DNA of 64,000 nucleotides, taken from assembly GCA_964546585.1 (NCBI GenBank), contig CAZJKE010000002.1, positions 1-64,000 on the forward strand. Reading direction: 5' to 3'. The DNA comes from CAZJKE01 sp964546585. GTDB lineage: Bacteria > Planctomycetota > Phycisphaerae > Phycisphaerales > SM1A02. Both the position numbers and the translations under genes were made by a program. The notes below the pieces were generated by a model. It saw nothing but the letters and a program-made list of their open reading frames with translations, was not told the origin of the DNA and ran no database searches. Positions 33,555-42,338 of this stretch are shown piece by piece; the stretch's first letter is position 1; every line of letters starts with the position of its first letter.

Positions 33555-33581
33555 GTTGTTCCTTCCTGCTTCTACTCGGGC

Positions 33582-33860
33582 TCAGAAGAGCTCGATTCGA
33601 TCCTCCGGATGAACCTTGACAATGGCCCGCTTCTGATTCCCGGCCCGGAAGAAGCCGAACTTGTTGCGCCGCGTTCGTCCCTTTCGGGTCTGTGTGGCAA
33701 CCGATACGACACGAACCCCATACAACTCCTCCACCGCGGACTTGATGTCGCCCTTGTCGGCTCGTCCATCCACTTCGAAGGCGTATCTGTTGAATTGGTC
33801 CGATCCGAAACTGGACTTTTCGGTGACCAGTGGTTTCTTGATGACGGTCGTAGCCAGCAT
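33582..33860 (-). CDS. rplW: 50S ribosomal protein uL23
   Basis: 92 residues. VIKKPLVTEKSSFGSDQFNR, YAFEVDGRADKGDIKSAVEE and the flexible RKGRTRRNKFGFFRAGNQK loop are diagnostic. uL23 docks trigger factor and SRP at the tunnel exit. Overlaps the rplD stop by one base. Confidence 0.97.
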   Translation of the reverse strand: MLATTVIKKPLVTEKSSFGSDQFNRYAFEVDGRADKGDIKSAVEELYGVRVVSVATQTRKGRTRRNKFGFFRAGNQKRAIVKVHPEDRIELF

Positions 33861-34519
33861 CAGGCTGCCTCCTCCGTGTCCCAGGCGGAGCCATCGAGGA
33901 AGGATTCCAGCGAGGCCTTGTCTACCACCAGATACCGGTGATTGAGCAACTCAAATGCGTTGAGTTGGTCGATTCTGATCGTGTCCACTCCGTCGAGATT
34001 GCGGGCGGACAACGCGGCGTTCCTGTTCTCGCCGGATACCGCAAGGAGACAACTGCGATCAACACCAACTGCCTCGAGGATCGTTCGGAATTCGCTGCTT
34101 TTCGGCGACTTGAATTCCAGATCCGAGATCACCTTGACCTCGCTGTCCACCAACTTCGCCAGCAAGGCGTTGCGATTGGCCAGCCGCCGCATCTTCTTCG
34201 GCATCTCCTTACGAAAACTGTCGTGCCCCCGGGTCTTTGCAAAGGTCACGCCGCCGCCGCGACGAATGTTGGTCCGCCTCGACCCTGCGCGGGCGTTGCC
34301 CGTGCCCTTCTGCTTGTACAACTTTCTCGTGGAGCCGTCGACACGCGAGCGATTCCGCGTGCGAGCCGATCCCTGCCTTCGGTTGGCATGGAACATGACA
34401 TACGCCTGCTTCAACAGCGCGTGCCGGACATCGCCACCGAGTGAGGCTTCGTCGACACTCATGGCATCGACTTTCTTACCCTTCTTGTCATATACGGGAA
34501 GTTCAATCATCTTCTTCAT
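33860..34519 (-). CDS. rplD: 50S ribosomal protein uL4
   Basis: 219 residues from the ATG at 34519; GTG at 34522 and ATG at 34510 (MIELPVYDKKG) are alternatives. The extended loop reaching the exit tunnel is seen (RKLYKQKGTGNARAGSRRTN, RRGGGVTFAKTRGHD). In E. coli uL4 represses the S10 operon. A 181-nt spacer with a hairpin separates it from rplC, far longer than other spacers here. Confidence 0.97.
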   Translation of the reverse strand: MKKMIELPVYDKKGKKVDAMSVDEASLGGDVRHALLKQAYVMFHANRRQGSARTRNRSRVDGSTRKLYKQKGTGNARAGSRRTNIRRGGGVTFAKTRGHDSFRKEMPKKMRRLANRNALLAKLVDSEVKVISDLEFKSPKSSEFRTILEAVGVDRSCLLAVSGENRNAALSARNLDGVDTIRIDQLNAFELLNHRYLVVDKASLESFLDGSAWDTEEAA

Positions 34520-34577
34520 CACCTGTTGACGGCTCTCCGTCGTGCTATCGCCTTGCCCTCCGATGCGTCCACTCAGT

Positions 34578-34596
34578 CGGTTCGTCCCGCGAACCG
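34578..34596 (-). promoter_or_regulatory. hairpin in the rplC-rplD spacer
   Basis: Within the 181-nt spacer (34523-34703) the sequence forms a perfect 7-bp stem, CGGTTCG / CGAACCG, with a 5-nt loop. It is not followed by a U-run on the minus strand, so it is not an obvious terminator. It could be a protein-binding or processing site. I see no gene in the spacer. Confidence 0.35.
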
Positions 34597-34703
34597 CTTT
34601 GTGGGTCTCGCCCGGCAGGGCTTGACTCGGCGTTGTTCGTTCCTGGTGTCGTTTCCACCCGGTTCCCGGTCAAGGGCCTCGGCGGACAACCGGTTGAGCT
34701 GCG

Positions 34704-35381
34704 TCAGCCGGCTGCGCGTGCTTTCTTTCTGTTCAATCTCCGTGCCTGCCTTATCACGAGCATTCCACTGTTCGCTCCGGGGACTGGCCCCTTCACGAGC
34801 AACAAGTTCTTCTCCGGATCAACCTTCACAACATCGAGGCTGCGAGCGGTCACTCGCTCATCCCCCATGTGGCCCGCCATCCGCTTGCCCTTCTTGGGCT
34901 TCGGTCCCGTGCCCAGGTTGGTGGCATGCCCGTTGATCGAACCGGGCGAGCGGTGCCGGCGTTTGACGCCGTGCGATGCCTCCAAGCCCTTGAAATTGTG
35001 TCTTTTCATGCCCCCCTGGAACCCCTTGCCCTTGCTGGTTCCCGTGACATCCACGAACGGGACACCTTCAAATTCGGACACCGTCACTGACTGGCCGACT
35101 TCCAGACTCTCAACCTCCGAAGCATCCAGCCTGATCTCGCGGTGAAACCGCTTTGGAGCGGTGCCGGCCTTTGCATCGTGTCCGATGATCGGCATCGTGG
35201 TGCGGCCGGGCCGCACATCCTCGAAGCCGATCTGCACGCCGCTGTAGCCATCGTGATCATCGGTCATGACCTGTGTCACCACGCACGGGCCTGCCTCGAT
35301 CACCGTGACAGGAATGTTCGTCCCGTCCTCGAGGTAGAACCTCGTCATCCCGACCTTTCGTCCCAGCAGTGCGGTGGTCAT
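34704..35381 (-). CDS. rplC: 50S ribosomal protein uL3
   Basis: 225 residues. ALLGRKVGMTRFYLEDGTNI at the start, GTSKGKGFQGGMKRHNFKG and SPGSINGHATNLGTGPKPKK in the extended loop are diagnostic (the Gln methylated in E. coli lies in this loop region). 4 nt after rpsJ. Confidence 0.97.
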   Translation of the reverse strand: MTTALLGRKVGMTRFYLEDGTNIPVTVIEAGPCVVTQVMTDDHDGYSGVQIGFEDVRPGRTTMPIIGHDAKAGTAPKRFHREIRLDASEVESLEVGQSVTVSEFEGVPFVDVTGTSKGKGFQGGMKRHNFKGLEASHGVKRRHRSPGSINGHATNLGTGPKPKKGKRMAGHMGDERVTARSLDVVKVDPEKNLLLVKGPVPGANSGMLVIRQARRLNRKKARAAG

Positions 35382-35385
35382 TGGG

Positions 35386-35709
35386 TCACGCCTTGATCTT
35401 CACAAATACGCCGGCCGGCACGATCAACCTGTTGAGGGATTCGACCGTCTGGGCGTTGATGTCCGTGATGTCGACGATCCGCTTGTGCGTGCGGATCTCG
35501 AACTGTTCCCGGGATTTCTTGTTCACGAAGGTCGATCGATTGACGGTGTACACCTCGCGACGAGTTGGCAGCGGCACCGGACCGGCGACGCGGGCGCCAG
35601 TGCGTTTGGCGTGTTCGACGATTTCCTTCGCCGACGCATCGAGTGCCTGGTGATCGTAGGCCTCAAGCCTGATTCGAATCATCTGCTCTTGTTTCTTCGA
35701 CTGGGCCAT
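35386..35709 (-). CDS. rpsJ: 30S ribosomal protein uS10
   Basis: 107 residues. IRIRLEAYDHQALDASAKEI, GARVAGPVPLPTRREVYTVN and RTHKRIVDITDINAQTVESL are diagnostic; a short polar leader (MAQSKKQEQ) precedes them. First gene of the S10 operon, with a canonical promoter about 90 nt upstream. rpsL, rpsG, fusA and tuf are not upstream. Confidence 0.97.
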   Translation of the reverse strand: MAQSKKQEQMIRIRLEAYDHQALDASAKEIVEHAKRTGARVAGPVPLPTRREVYTVNRSTFVNKKSREQFEIRTHKRIVDITDINAQTVESLNRLIVPAGVFVKIKA

Positions 35710-35797
35710 GGCCGTTCCGGCTCCTCAAGTGCTGCCGCATCTCATCGACACGAACAGCCACGATCCTGCGGTACGCCCGCAGCAACGCGAATCGGTG

Positions 35798-35825
35798 ATT
35801 CTAGGACCTCTGCGACTGCTGTCAA
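35798..35825 (-). promoter_or_regulatory. S10-operon promoter, TTGACA-16-TAGAAT
   Basis: On the minus strand TTGACA (35820-35825), a 16-bp spacer and TAGAAT (35798-35803) make a near-consensus housekeeping promoter. Start would be near 35791, giving a leader of about 80 nt before rpsJ. It is the only promoter in the window with a perfect -35, which suits the most highly expressed operon. Confidence 0.8.
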
Positions 35826-35881
35826 TGCCAGCAGAGGCGTCTTCTTGGAAGGTTCTGCCGCTTGGGATGAGGGATACGGGG

Positions 35882-35887
35882 TACAGT
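35882..35887 (+). promoter_or_regulatory. -10-like TACAGT upstream of secreted hypothetical
   Basis: TACAGT ends 13 nt before the ATG at 35901. It overlaps the GTG at 35886, arguing against that earlier in-frame start. Confidence 0.4.
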
Positions 35888-35900
35888 GCTCGCCACCTCC

Positions 35901-37208
35901 ATGTTCCTGTGCGGCCTCATCACGACCCTTGCCCTTGGCAGTGGCGATCTCCAGAGCGTTCCCTACGAGAACGGAACCCTTGGAATCCGCGTTCTTCTGC
36001 CCAAGACCGGCGTTGTGACAGCCCTTTCGACTTCGCCACCCAGCTGCCTCGTGAGCAGCGATAACCCGTTGGCCGGTTGGCATTTACGATTTGACCGCCT
36101 TCCCAATCCCAGCGGCGAGATCCCCCGGGAAATCGTACGTGTGGCCCACGCTCGGCGGGTCGATCCACCAGGGACCACCATCCTGGAAGATAGGACGCTG
36201 GCAATCGGGGAACTGGAGGGATGGTGGTTGGCAATTTCGCAGCCGGGGGAAACGCCCAACGAGACGGCCACCATCCTCGGCTGGATGGCGGTCCCGGCAC
36301 CTGGCGGTCAGGCGATTCTGGCTGCCGTGTTCTGTCCGGAACCGGCTTGGCAGCGGGATCGAGGCGTGTTGATGGCATCGCTGCAGTCGCTGCTCACCAT
36401 TGATCCAATCACGCAGGCCACCGATCGTCTCGCGGGTCTGGAGGGTGCAAGTGCGAGGCTTGCTGCACTGAACAAGTCGAGCCTTGCGGGACTTGTCGGC
36501 TTCGATGAGTGGCGGCGGATCAGAACTGAGCATGGGGAGGACATCGGGTACGGCCGCATCCGCGTGCAACAGAGTGACACACCGCAGGTCGACGGTACTG
36601 GCGGCGGCGAGGGGGGCGGACTGCTCATACATGTACAGGCCCGCGTCGTTCCCGACCCAGAATCCGGCATCGTGGTGGATACGACGGGCCAGTACTGGGT
36701 CAGTTGGGATGGCCAGGGCGAATCCTGGACCGGGCGATCAACACGATGGAAGGGCAAGATCAGCCGCAGTCAGATTGAAACTGGGCTGCGACCAAGGCCT
36801 TCATTGGGTACACCCAACCCACGGCTTCTGGTGGTCCAGCAGGACGCGTCGGCCATCGACACCGCAACATTCGATGAAGCGGTTTCTCCTCCATTCATGC
36901 CTAAGGCACTGACATGGGTCATCGGGCCGTGGCTGGCCGGCGACCCCGACGCCACCCAGTTTGCGTGGCACTCGTACGATGACAGTTCAACGCTGCCGCA
37001 GATCGTCATGCGAACCGATTCATTCGAACGACAAGGCGATGGTTCAGTGCGGGTATCGACTCGCCTCGGCGAGCGGGACACACGCATGATCACCATCTTC
37101 ACCGACGACGGTCGGCTTATCCGCCAGATTCAACCCGGGGGTGTCGAGGTCACCGGCAGCGATGCAGCGACGCTTGAAGCGGTGTGGGAACCACGCGGGC
37201 TGTGGTGA
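35901..37208 (+). CDS. secreted hypothetical protein
   Basis: 435 residues from the ATG at 35901. MFLCGLITTLALGSG is a short signal peptide. The mature protein is beta-rich with two halves: residues 15-145 (NGTLGIRVLLPKTGVVTALS, GWHLRFDRLPNPSG) and 190-435 (IGYGRIRVQQSD, ARVVPDPESGIVVDTTGQYW, VSTRLGERDTRMITIFTDDG). No family recognised. The last 59 nt overlap the 3' end of the convergent gene. No catalytic pattern was seen. Confidence 0.7.
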   Translation: MFLCGLITTLALGSGDLQSVPYENGTLGIRVLLPKTGVVTALSTSPPSCLVSSDNPLAGWHLRFDRLPNPSGEIPREIVRVAHARRVDPPGTTILEDRTLAIGELEGWWLAISQPGETPNETATILGWMAVPAPGGQAILAAVFCPEPAWQRDRGVLMASLQSLLTIDPITQATDRLAGLEGASARLAALNKSSLAGLVGFDEWRRIRTEHGEDIGYGRIRVQQSDTPQVDGTGGGEGGGLLIHVQARVVPDPESGIVVDTTGQYWVSWDGQGESWTGRSTRWKGKISRSQIETGLRPRPSLGTPNPRLLVVQQDASAIDTATFDEAVSPPFMPKALTWVIGPWLAGDPDATQFAWHSYDDSSTLPQIVMRTDSFERQGDGSVRVSTRLGERDTRMITIFTDDGRLIRQIQPGGVEVTGSDAATLEAVWEPRGLW

Positions 37209-38286
37209 CGGCATCCAGTTGATCAGGTTCGTACAGGGGGAATGCCCAATCTCGGCGCCGCACAATGCTCCGTTGACGCTTTGCGTCGCGGTGTGATGTC
37301 CCGGAGGCAGACTTCATCGCCGCGAACGCCGCCCTGCGCTCCAGAGATCCTCGCGGCGCCGCTTCAATTGCTTCGAGATAGTCTCGCCGCTGGTTCTGGG
37401 GCATGTGGCCTGTTTCATGTACTACAAGCGGAAGCCGGATTGTCGCCGTCGCTTTCGCTGATGGTGCAAGCGGCACCTGCAACCATCGACTGCACCACTC
37501 CTCCATGACATCGTCATACCGACTTCCGCCGGTTCCATGCACAAACTCGTCCGCAAACACCGCTCGTGCGAGCAGTGTCAGGAGGATGGCGCGGGGGCGA
37601 AGATCAGTCCAATCCTCCAGAGTTTCCCGGACCGCTTCATTGCAAGGACCGTGCCACAGCGGAAGTTCATCTCCCTCCAGCGGCGCAACACCCCTGTGCG
37701 GATGCGCCTCGATAGCGGCGTTGTAGGCGTCTCGACACGCAGCAGGATCGCGTCGCATTGCGTCGACAACCGCGCGGCCGAATGATGTTCGAAGGAGATG
37801 CGTGCTGGTGCACTGGTGATCGATGGTTGCCCAGGGCGCCACGAGATCCTGCACCGCGGAGGTGAACTGTTCACTTGCAGTGTCGCCTGTAGCAGCCTTC
37901 AGCGATGTTGCGATGGCGGCAATACCAGCATCCACGAAGGGTATGCCCGTCGCGAAGGTTGGATGCGCAACCTCCACCCGCGTTTGATCCCGCATGGCCC
38001 GCGCTGCGTCCAACACACCCAGTGACACCGTCCGAACTTCAAGTTCGCCATCGACCAGAACCGGTACTTCAATGTTCTGCGGCGAGTCGCTGTGATGATC
38101 AACGACAAGGAACACGAGGTCGCCGCGTTGTGCGTCGGCCTCATGCCTGGCAGCTGCGAATCTCGCGAGAATCCCGGGGTGAAAGAAGACCGGCTGGTGC
38201 CCGGTCACGATCAGCATGCGGTCAGTTGGAAGTCCCAGTTCCTGTCGGGTGGCATCCTTCCACTCCTGGAGGCTACGGCCTAGCAC
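37150..38286 (-). CDS. hypothetical protein, distant BshC-like
   Basis: 378 residues if started at the GTG at 38286, which overlaps the previous stop by a few bases; an ATG at 38334 (394 residues) and an ATG at 38217 are alternatives. The stretch MLIVTGHQPVFFHPGILARF followed by LVFLVVDHHSDS recalls the N-terminus of the BshC family ('VTGQQ...GPLY', then 'WVASEDHDF'), the presumed cysteine ligase of bacillithiol synthesis, but the protein is about 150 residues shorter than BshC. A second conserved-looking block is FVHGTGGSRYDDVMEEW. The likeness is weak and I give no symbol. It follows a GT2 gene on the same strand. Confidence 0.55.
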   Translation of the reverse strand: MLGRSLQEWKDATRQELGLPTDRMLIVTGHQPVFFHPGILARFAAARHEADAQRGDLVFLVVDHHSDSPQNIEVPVLVDGELEVRTVSLGVLDAARAMRDQTRVEVAHPTFATGIPFVDAGIAAIATSLKAATGDTASEQFTSAVQDLVAPWATIDHQCTSTHLLRTSFGRAVVDAMRRDPAACRDAYNAAIEAHPHRGVAPLEGDELPLWHGPCNEAVRETLEDWTDLRPRAILLTLLARAVFADEFVHGTGGSRYDDVMEEWCSRWLQVPLAPSAKATATIRLPLVVHETGHMPQNQRRDYLEAIEAAPRGSLERRAAFAAMKSASGTSHRDAKRQRSIVRRRDWAFPLYEPDQLDAVTTARVVPTPLQASLHRCR

Positions 38287-38915
38287 GGCACCCGATCTCG
38301 CGCTGTTGGGAGGTGTTTGCCCAACTCCCTGCAATACACCTCTCGATAGTGGGCAAGCCTGACATCGGCGTCGTCCAGCGGCCCGCCGAAGGTTCGACTC
38401 AGGTCCACATAGAGAAGGCGAACGGGGATTTCTCGCAGGCGGAGACCGTGCGCGGCTGCCTGAACCCAGAACTGAATGGGAAACTCGTACCCATCGACAT
38501 CGAACGCCATGTCCGCGAGCGAGGAGACGCGATAGGCCTTGAAGCCGCAGAATGCGTCCGTGATGTTGGTCCCAAGCGCCGCATTCAGATCCCCAGTCAA
38601 TGCGCGATTGATGGTGCGGCGATCGGCCGGCGGTAGATCGCCGTTCACATCCGTCTGCAGATACCGGCTTCCCGAGATCACATCCCAGTTGTCCTCTTCG
38701 ATCGCATCCACGAAACGCGGAATAGCAGCCGGTTCGTGTTGCTCATCGCAGTCCATCGTGATCAGCCAATCGAAATCGTCAACTGCAGCCCATCGGAACA
38801 TGTCCTGCAACGACCTTCCGTAGCCGCGGTTTTCCGAATGCCGGATGACCTCAACCGGATGTCCTGCAAGAAGCGCGGGCGTCAAATCTGTCGAGCCATC
38901 GTCTACAATGAGGAC
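38280..38915 (-). CDS. GT2 family glycosyltransferase (N-terminus lost in gap)
   Basis: At least 212 residues. GT-A fold: VLIVDDGSTDLTP (nucleotide-sugar Asp), HSENRGYGRSLQDMFRWA, then the metal-binding DxD region in LITMDCDEQHEP, and DVISGSRYL. The look is that of dolichyl-phosphate mannose synthase-like or polyprenyl-phosphate glycosyltransferases. AFCGFKAYRVSSLADMAFDV and RLREIPVRLLYVDLSRTFGG support this. Only about 30 N-terminal residues appear to be missing into the gap. No C-terminal TM is present. Confidence 0.85.
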   Translation of the reverse strand, partial: VLIVDDGSTDLTPALLAGHPVEVIRHSENRGYGRSLQDMFRWAAVDDFDWLITMDCDEQHEPAAIPRFVDAIEEDNWDVISGSRYLQTDVNGDLPPADRRTINRALTGDLNAALGTNITDAFCGFKAYRVSSLADMAFDVDGYEFPIQFWVQAAAHGLRLREIPVRLLYVDLSRTFGGPLDDADVRLAHYREVYCRELGKHLPTARDRVPC

Positions 38916-39015
38916 NNNNNNNNNNNNNNNNNNNNNNNNNNNNNNNNNNNNNNNNNNNNNNNNNNNNNNNNNNNNNNNNNNNNNNNNNNNNNNNNNNNNN
39001 NNNNNNNNNNNNNNN
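38916..39015. other. assembly gap (100 N)
   Basis: 100 N. Unlike the other three gaps its flanks are not identical, so this join may hide a larger unknown distance. It removes the 5' ends of two divergent genes. Confidence 0.99.
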
Positions 39016-39326
39016 GCACTCACCTTCCCTCCGACGGCATGGTTTCCTCAGGCGGAACCGACTTCTTTCAGGCGGGGGCAGAACGCACATGCGATCGAGG
39101 CGCCCAGTTCGGGATTCACAGTTGGAGTGCGTTCGGCATGGAGGGAGCGGATCTTCCTCGCGACGATGAGGAACACGAGTTGTATCTCGAATATTGCGAC
39201 GAGATGGGCATCCCGCGATCCTTCTATTGGCGATCACTCCACGCAGCCTCGTCGGACGACATGCACTGGATGACCGAAGAGGAACTTGTCGAGTTCAAGA
39301 TGCTGACTGCGCCAATCCGGGACTGA
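39016..39326 (+). CDS. C-terminal part of a ClpP-like periplasmic protein (COG3904 type)
   Basis: Open from the gap to the stop at 39326, 103 codons. The visible part (GGTDFFQAGAERTCDRGAQF, GIHSWSAFGMEGADLPRD, then EHELYLEYCDEMGIPRSFYW and DDMHWMTEEELVEFKML) matches my memory of COG3904 proteins, the periplasmic relatives of ClpP, whose C-termini read 'GVHsW...DyPrDhpeHqkYldYY.eMGIp..FYwFTleAaPaddIHWMT'. The catalytic Ser and the N-terminus are in or beyond the gap. First complete codon is at 39018. Confidence 0.6.
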
Positions 39327-39360
39327 CAGATAGTGAGCAGGTTGCTGGAAAGCACTTGAC

Positions 39361-39404
39361 CAAAAAAGAACAGCGGGGACACCCAGATGTGGATGTCCCC
39401 GCTG
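39361..39404 (-). terminator. intrinsic terminator of the protease gene
   Basis: An inverted repeat CAGCGGGGACA (39371-39381) / TGTCCCCGCTG (39394-39404), with further partial pairing inside, is followed on the minus strand by TTCTTTTTTG. This is a strong rho-independent terminator for the minus gene ending at 39436. It may also stop plus-strand transcription. Confidence 0.85.
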
Positions 39405-39435
39405 CATGGTGTGTACGCCAATCAGGCAAGAACCA

Positions 39436-42140
39436 TTAGCACGGGCCCCATGCACTGATGATCGCCAGGAGATCCGTGACATCGACGATTCCATCACCGT
39501 TGACATCAGCCTGTGAGGAACCACTGTTGCCCCATTCGCCGATCACGGTCAAGAGGTCGGTGACATCGGTGACACCATTGCCGTCGACATCGGTCGGGCA
39601 TGGCTCGCTGCCGCAGGTGTCTGCGCCGCAGGCGGTTTCGTCGCCCTGATACTCGCCGCCCGCGCCATCGCAGTCAGCCTGTGTCAGTTCGATGCAGTCG
39701 GTTCCGACGCAGCACGCGCCAGTTGGATCAACCGGGTCGCACTCGCAGTCACCACCGTCGCAGCCAAATGCCTCGCAGTTGAGGAAGATGGCAACACCGG
39801 GTGGGCACTCGTCGCAGCCGTAGTCGGCCGGGATATAGGCACCGTCGTCACAGAAACCGTCACCGGTCCACGCCTCGTAGACATAGTCCGGGAAGCAAGT
39901 GCCTTGACAGTCCATGGTCCAGCCTGCATCGCAGTCACCGCCACCACCGCATGGGTCACCCGAGCAACTGGTGTTGTCGCCCAGATACGAGCCGCCGGCT
40001 GCGTTGCAGTCTGCCTGCGTTGTCGTGGAGCAACTGGTATCGACGCAGCATGCGCCTGTCGGATCGCCGCCGCCGCAGTCGGGGCAGTCACCGCCGTCAC
40101 AGTCGAACTGATCGCAGTTCAGATAGATCGGGACGCCATTCCAACTGTAGGTGCCGTCGTCGCAGTACCCGTCGCCAACCCAGTAATCGGGGCAGCAATT
40201 GCCGTTGCAGTCTTCGATTTCACCGGCCGGGCATCCGCCGCCGCCACCGCAGTCGGGGCAGTCACCGCCGTCACAGTCGAACTGATCGCAGTTCAGGTAG
40301 ATCGGGACGCCATTCCAACTGTAGGTGCCGTCGTCGCAGTACCCGTCGCCAANNNNNNNNNNNNNNNNNNNNNNNNNNNNNNNNNNNNNNNNNNNNNNNN
40401 NNNNNNNNNNNNNNNNNNNNNNNNNNNNNNNNNNNNNNNNNNNNNNNNNNNNTAGATCGGGACGCCATTCCAACTGTAGGTGCCGTCGTCGCAGTACCCG
40501 TCGCCAACCCAGTAATCGGGGCAGCAATTGCCGTTGCAGTCTTCGATTTCACCGGCCGGGCATCCGCCGCCGCCGCAGGGATCGCCCGAGCAACTCGTGC
40601 CATCACCCTGATACGAACCACCGGCAGCGTTGCAGTCAGCCTGCGTCGCCGTTGAACAACTCGCTCCTACACAGCACGCACCTGTCGGATCGCCGCCGCA
40701 GGGGTTGGAGGTACAAGAGACATAGTCACCCTGGTAACTACCGCCAGCTGCGGCGCAGGCCGCCTCAGTGACGTATGTGCAACTGGTGCCGATACAGCAC
40801 GCGCCACTCGGATCACCGCCGCCGCCGGGAACCAGTGTGTCGATACCCGTCGGGTCGGTCCCTGCTGGATCCAGCCAATTCCCGAGGCTGCTGCTGCTCG
40901 AACCACTCCACGAGAGATTGAATGAACGCCCGTAGTAATCGTTATCGTCGTTCCAGCAGTAGGAATAGCCGCAGCAGAGTTGACCGATGGCTCGATGGTT
41001 GCCGTCGAAGAGCGGTGAGCCGGAAGATCCCGGAGCAGTGCGACCGGCTCCCCAGTTGATGTCCCAATACTCACCGGAAGCATTCGTGTAGTCGGGGAAG
41101 GAAATCCGCTTCTCGGCGGCTTCGGGGTGATGAATACCGGCACCGTTGCTGGCGGAACTTGCTCTGGACCAACCGGAGTAGGTGATGCCCCACGCCGAAT
41201 TCGGAGATGAGGAGAGTTCCGTCAGGGTGAAGTCACTGTAGGAACGGGAGGCACGGTGCGTTGATCCTGATGTGAACTGGTTGAAGTTGCCGTCGCCGTT
41301 GCCGCCGCTGTCGCCACTTCCGGGGGTGCGGCAGTAACTGTTCTGGTGATTCCAGTACACCACGATGCTGGAGTCGCTGGAATTGGTGACGCCGCAGTGG
41401 CTGGCGGTCATGAAGTAATTTCGCTGGTCCTCTGCCGTGTTGTTCACCATGAAGCCGCTGCAGGTGAGATATCCGTTAAGCGTGTAGACGCCCACCGACG
41501 GAATCTCGTCCCACCATGCATCGCCTTCGGGGCAGACGACATCGACATTGCAGGATTCGGATGACCCGCGTCCCGCTGCGTCGTGGATCCAGCGGTAGCC
41601 GGAGTTGATGGACCCAAGGACGATGCCCTTGGCCACCTGACCGCGCTGATCAGCATCAACGATGATCTCAATGATTGCTTCGCCGCCAGGAACACATGGT
41701 GTCCACAGTTCGCCATGCGGCTTGTTGTCGTCAGCGGTGAAGGGCCGGATCCTGAAATCGCCGCGAGGCGTTGACACGGTCATCCTGCCACTCGACGGCA
41801 TGGTGTAGGTAGAGAACCCCAAGTTCATTGAGAGCGCGTTCTCGCAACGCACGCGAAGTTGCCACCGGTGCGTATCCATATCAATGCGTTCCCAGAGTCC
41901 GGAGTTGCCGGGCGTGAGGACATCCTCGTACGGAACCGCGAATCGCGGTGGCTGGCCGGATTCCTCGCGATCATTGTCTTCGCCGAGAAGTCTGGCATAG
42001 TCCAGAGAGGGCACCGTCACGACCGGGACAGCGTCAACGGGCACGCGGGATGTCAGTGCTTCGGAGGCGGCATCAACGCCGCTGATACATGTACAGGTGA
42101 TGAGTGTTGCGGTTGCGGTCGTGGCAAGCATGCGTGACAT
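39436..42140 (-). CDS. secreted trypsin-like serine protease with Cys-rich repeats and dockerin-like C-terminus
   Basis: Interrupted by a 100-N gap (40353-40452). Closing the 55-bp overlap restores a single frame of about 849 residues. Start: ATG at 42140, preceded by AAGAGGAA. Signal peptide MSRMLATTATATLITCTCIS. The protease domain resembles lysyl endopeptidase-type S1 enzymes: His in MTASHCGVTN, Asp in SYSDFTLTEL, Ser in GRTAPGSSGSPLFDG, with several disulphide Cys. It continues with 'DPTGACCV..C' repeats of about 42 residues (four copies) and a Notch/LNR-like module (GDGYCDDGTYSWNGVPIYLN, FDCDGGDC). Two EF-hand-like dockerin repeats (DVDGNGVTDVTDLLTVI and DVNGDGIVDVTDLLAIISAW) follow, ending GPC. 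A strong terminator follows. Confidence 0.85.
40075..40573 (-). repeat. 174-bp in-frame tandem repeat encoding the LNR-like module
   Basis: The unit starts at 40075 and again at 40249, a period of 174 bp (58 codons). The unit holds CPAGEIEDCNGNCCPDYW and GDGYCDDGTYSWNGVP. A third partial copy lies right of the gap. If a distinct third copy exists, the gap must be 119 nt or 119 plus a multiple of 174. Confidence 0.85.
40353..40452. other. assembly gap (100 N) inside the protease repeat
   Basis: 100 N. The 55 bases before it (40298-40352) are identical to the 55 bases after it (40453-40507), as expected when two contigs ending in the same repeat are scaffolded. Confidence 0.99.
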
Positions 42141-42228
42141 CGCGGGTTCCTCTTCATGTTCTGGCCCTTCCTTCAAGAGAAAGGGACTACGCGTGGATTC
42201 CAAGAGCCCGGACTTCCGAGCCTACAAC

Positions 42229-42245
42229 CCCCTTCGAGGAAGGGG
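42229..42245. promoter_or_regulatory. hairpin in the divergent protease/channel intergenic region
   Basis: CCCCTTC GAG GAAGGGG forms a 7-bp stem with a 3-nt loop. It lies in the 198-nt region 42141-42338, about 90 nt upstream of the protease ATG. It could be a leader structure or operator. Nothing else in this intergenic region is recognised apart from a possible TTGACC at 42298-42303. Confidence 0.35.
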
Positions 42246-42338
42246 TAGCCACGTATCCGTCGAATCTTGAAAAAGTCGGACCTAATACCACCCCCCTTGA
42301 CCTCTGTTCGACCCTCGGGGAGACTTACGCCCCCCCAT

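Noticed and set aside
35710..35880. riboswitch or tRNA between rpsJ and the next gene
   Set aside because: Looked for cloverleaf and T-box-like elements; only the promoter is supportable.
39801..40655. plus-strand Arg/Ser/His-rich frame over the protease repeats
   Set aside because: Antisense of Cys/Gly/Asp codons in a repeat; includes the N gap.
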